Part shown: positions 6,778 through 8,002 of the stretch, in pieces
How the letters are laid out: each line of letters opens with the position of its first letter
Position numbering within the stretch: position 1 is the stretch's first letter
Program-made: the position numbers and the translations under genes
Source of the DNA: Saprospiraceae bacterium
GTDB lineage: Bacteria > Bacteroidota > Bacteroidia > Chitinophagales > Saprospiraceae
Direction of reading: 5' to 3'
DNA length: 8,002 nucleotides
Assembly: GCA_023299965.1 (NCBI GenBank)
Contig: JALZVN010000288.1
Coordinates: 1-8,002 of the forward strand
Notes under the pieces: model-generated
What the model was told of the DNA's origin: nothing
Seen by the model: only the letters and a program-made list of their open reading frames with translations
Databases searched by the model: none

Positions 6778-7149
6778 TTAGTTATTTTTTCTAATGGGTT
6801 CCGTCTTTGCACGACCATTACTTTTGTAAGATTGAATTTTATCTTTTGTAGTATTTTGCTTCTCGAGGACATTGCTATCTGAAGCTAGCAATTTTTCAAG
6901 TTTACTAAAGTTTTTGCTAGAGCATTTGAAGTCAACACTATATTGGTTGAGCGTCTTATTGGAGAGACCAACGTTGTGTGGATTGTAAGTATCGTAGGTT
7001 TCTGTTATGTACTTGCCATTCAATGATTCTGCTAACTCGATGACTAAATAATGCATCTCAATAGTATTCTTATTAGTGTTGCAGCTAAATCCAACTAGCA
7101 CACATATAGAAAAAGCTATTAATGTATAAAGTACTTTTGTATTGAACAT
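6778..7149 (-). CDS. Small hypothetical lipoprotein, first gene of a pair
   Basis: This 123-residue protein begins with a signal sequence and lipobox, LVGFSC, with the probable lipidated cysteine at residue 23 (C16 is a weaker alternative). I do not recognise a named family. The mature part has a strand (HYLVIELAES, 33-42), then residues 68-99 with a strand (QYSVDFKC), a helix (NFSKLEKLLASDS) and a strand (NVLEKQN). That order resembles small ferredoxin-like peptidase propeptide or inhibitor (I9-like) domains, where the last strand ends in V..aq.N, but the match is weak and by eye. The last 24 residues (TTKDKIQSYKSNGRAKTEPIRKNN, without a break longer than the sequence shown) are charged, basic and probably disordered. 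Its stop is 10 nt before the T9SS cargo start, so one transcript is very likely; it might assist or modulate that protein at the cell surface. Confidence 0.72.
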   Translation of the reverse strand: MFNTKVLYTLIAFSICVLVGFSCNTNKNTIEMHYLVIELAESLNGKYITETYDTYNPHNVGLSNKTLNQYSVDFKCSSKNFSKLEKLLASDSNVLEKQNTTKDKIQSYKSNGRAKTEPIRKNN

Positions 7150-7269
7150 CTTTTTGCTACTTGACTTTGAGCCAACAAATTAATCAAAAATTAAGATATA
7201 TAAGCCCCTCTCTCATGTCAAATTGTGGTTATTCTAGGGGTTACATGTTTTTTATTGTGCTTTTATTCA

Positions 7270-8002
7270 TTAATTACCTTGTGAAGAAGACATTGTACTC
7301 CTGTCTATAGTCGGCGCAAAGAATATCGCATTGGCAAATAACTTATGGGTTCCATACCAAAAGCCCCTAAAATTGGTGTTATCTACAAAGGAAATTACTC
7401 TTCCTCTACCTGCCGTACTTACTATAGCAGCAGCACTATTGCTGATATATCTATGATTAGATGTAGAGGAATAACCGCTCAATAATGCGTTATTTTTAAA
7501 GTGTATTGGTTGGGCATATGAATTGCTGCTATGATCTAACGCGAGGGTACCCCTTTTGAAAATGGGTAACGTTGGTTTGTGATAGCCATATGCTAATGGA
7601 TGGGAGAGGTCTAAATGACTCTCGAAAATAGCGCCACCTAAAAATTGAGCCCCTCTTTCTGCTGCTGCATTTTTGTATTCTTTATTGCTTTTTGACCTTC
7701 CAGAACTAGCCCTCTTCTTTACACTAGCCTTGGCAAGACCATTGTTGATGGCCCAATTGGTTGCTCCTTTAAACGTAATCAATGTACCTCCTTGTTCTGT
7801 CCAAGTCTTTATCAAGCTAGCTTTTGGGCTAGCTCCATTCACAAGCACAATGGTATTGTACTCCTTCAATAGGTTGGCATTCACATTTGAAACAGGAACC
7901 ATGCTTACTGACATATTGTAATTTTGATCTAGTAAGTGCCATACTTCGCCTGCATCATACGATGTAGTAGACCCTTCTACTATCATCATGACCTTTGGTT
8001 GC
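7270..8002 (-). CDS. C-terminal part of a probable M14-family zinc carboxypeptidase
   Basis: The frame is open through the right edge (upstream codons read QPKV before MMIVEGSTTSYDAGEVWHLLD), so the N-terminal part is missing and the ATG at 7989 is internal. The visible 243 residues match, by memory, the C-terminal GATase1-like domain of the roughly 800-residue M14 metallopeptidases of Bacteroidota: an opening strand PKVMMIVEG with S.YDAGEVWHLLD, an alpha/beta part with LLKEYNTIVLVNG and the strand-helix WTEQGGTLITF, LSHPLAYGY, a glycine-rich strand with GRGRVISFVDNTNFRGFWYGT, and the ending LFANAIFFAPTI. The catalytic zinc site (HXXE and downstream H/E) would lie outside the window, so peptidase activity is inferred, not seen. 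A basic serine/lysine-rich insert follows INNGLAKASVKKR. It is separated by 120 nt from the downstream lipoprotein gene on the same strand; co-transcription is possible but not shown. Confidence 0.75.
   Translation of the reverse strand, partial: QPKVMMIVEGSTTSYDAGEVWHLLDQNYNMSVSMVPVSNVNANLLKEYNTIVLVNGASPKASLIKTWTEQGGTLITFKGATNWAINNGLAKASVKKRASSGRSKSNKEYKNAAAERGAQFLGGAIFESHLDLSHPLAYGYHKPTLPIFKRGTLALDHSSNSYAQPIHFKNNALLSGYSSTSNHRYISNSAAAIVSTAGRGRVISFVDNTNFRGFWYGTHKLFANAIFFAPTIDRSTMSSSQGN

Noticed and set aside
7193..7222. Minus-strand TTGACA (7216-7221) with a TATCTT box as a promoter for the lipoprotein/T9SS pair
   Set aside because: The spacing fits only a weak -10 box and Bacteroidota sigma factors do not use the TTGACA/TATAAT pattern; no good TAnnTTTG box is near.
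7205..7240. CCCCT/AGGGG inverted repeat as a terminator for the M14-like gene
   Set aside because: Only 5 bp with a loop of about 26 nt and no useful U-tract.
7673..7921. An 82-codon plus-strand frame antisense to the M14-like gene
   Set aside because: Hydrophobic but unsupported, and inside a conserved domain on the other strand.
1..8002. CRISPR array, tRNA, rRNA, insertion sequence or defence system
   Set aside because: No repeat-spacer pattern, cloverleaf, transposase motif or known defence motif was seen on either strand.

Overview
The window looks like a chromosomal piece of a member of the phylum Bacteroidota. It is AT-rich, Shine-Dalgarno sites are not obvious, and it encodes a secreted protein ending in a type A sorting domain of the type IX secretion system (T9SS) and carrying a SprB-type repeat, both hallmarks of that phylum. 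Class cannot be fixed from the sequence; a marine or aquatic Saprospiria, Cytophagia or Flavobacteriia is a reasonable guess.

Layout. (1) Positions 1-306: the last 101 codons of alanyl-tRNA synthetase (alaS), plus strand. (2) 307-530: a convergent intergenic region with a 28-bp perfect bidirectional terminator hairpin, directly followed by a GC-rich element that can fold as an outer stem holding two hairpins. (3) 531-971: a small SRPBCC/START-like protein, minus strand. (4) 972-1232: a divergent intergenic region with paired direct repeats. (5) 1233-1508: a YiaA/YiaB-like two-helix membrane protein, plus strand, followed by a second bidirectional terminator. (6) 1603-3548: a minus-strand pair, pepD (Xaa-His dipeptidase, M20 family) followed 11 nt later by a small SnoaL/DUF4440-like lipoprotein. 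(7) A strong minus-strand terminator at 3596-3627. (8) 3654-7149: a minus-strand pair made of a 123-aa lipoprotein and, 10 nt downstream, a 1037-aa multidomain T9SS cargo protein. (9) 7270-8002: the C-terminal 243 residues of a large protein that resembles the Bacteroidota M14 zinc carboxypeptidases with a C-terminal GATase-like domain.

How the genes relate. The right half is weighted toward extracytoplasmic proteins: a probable secreted peptidase, a lipoprotein and a very large T9SS cargo. The 123-aa lipoprotein and the T9SS protein are almost certainly co-transcribed. The lipoprotein shows a faint strand-helix-strand pattern like peptidase propeptide/inhibitor domains, which is only a hypothesis. 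The left half is housekeeping and small-protein content. I see no mobile element, CRISPR array, tRNA or rRNA, and no clear defence or biosynthetic system. The most interesting unexplained items are the structured GC-rich element at 385-447 and the lipoprotein/T9SS cargo pair.
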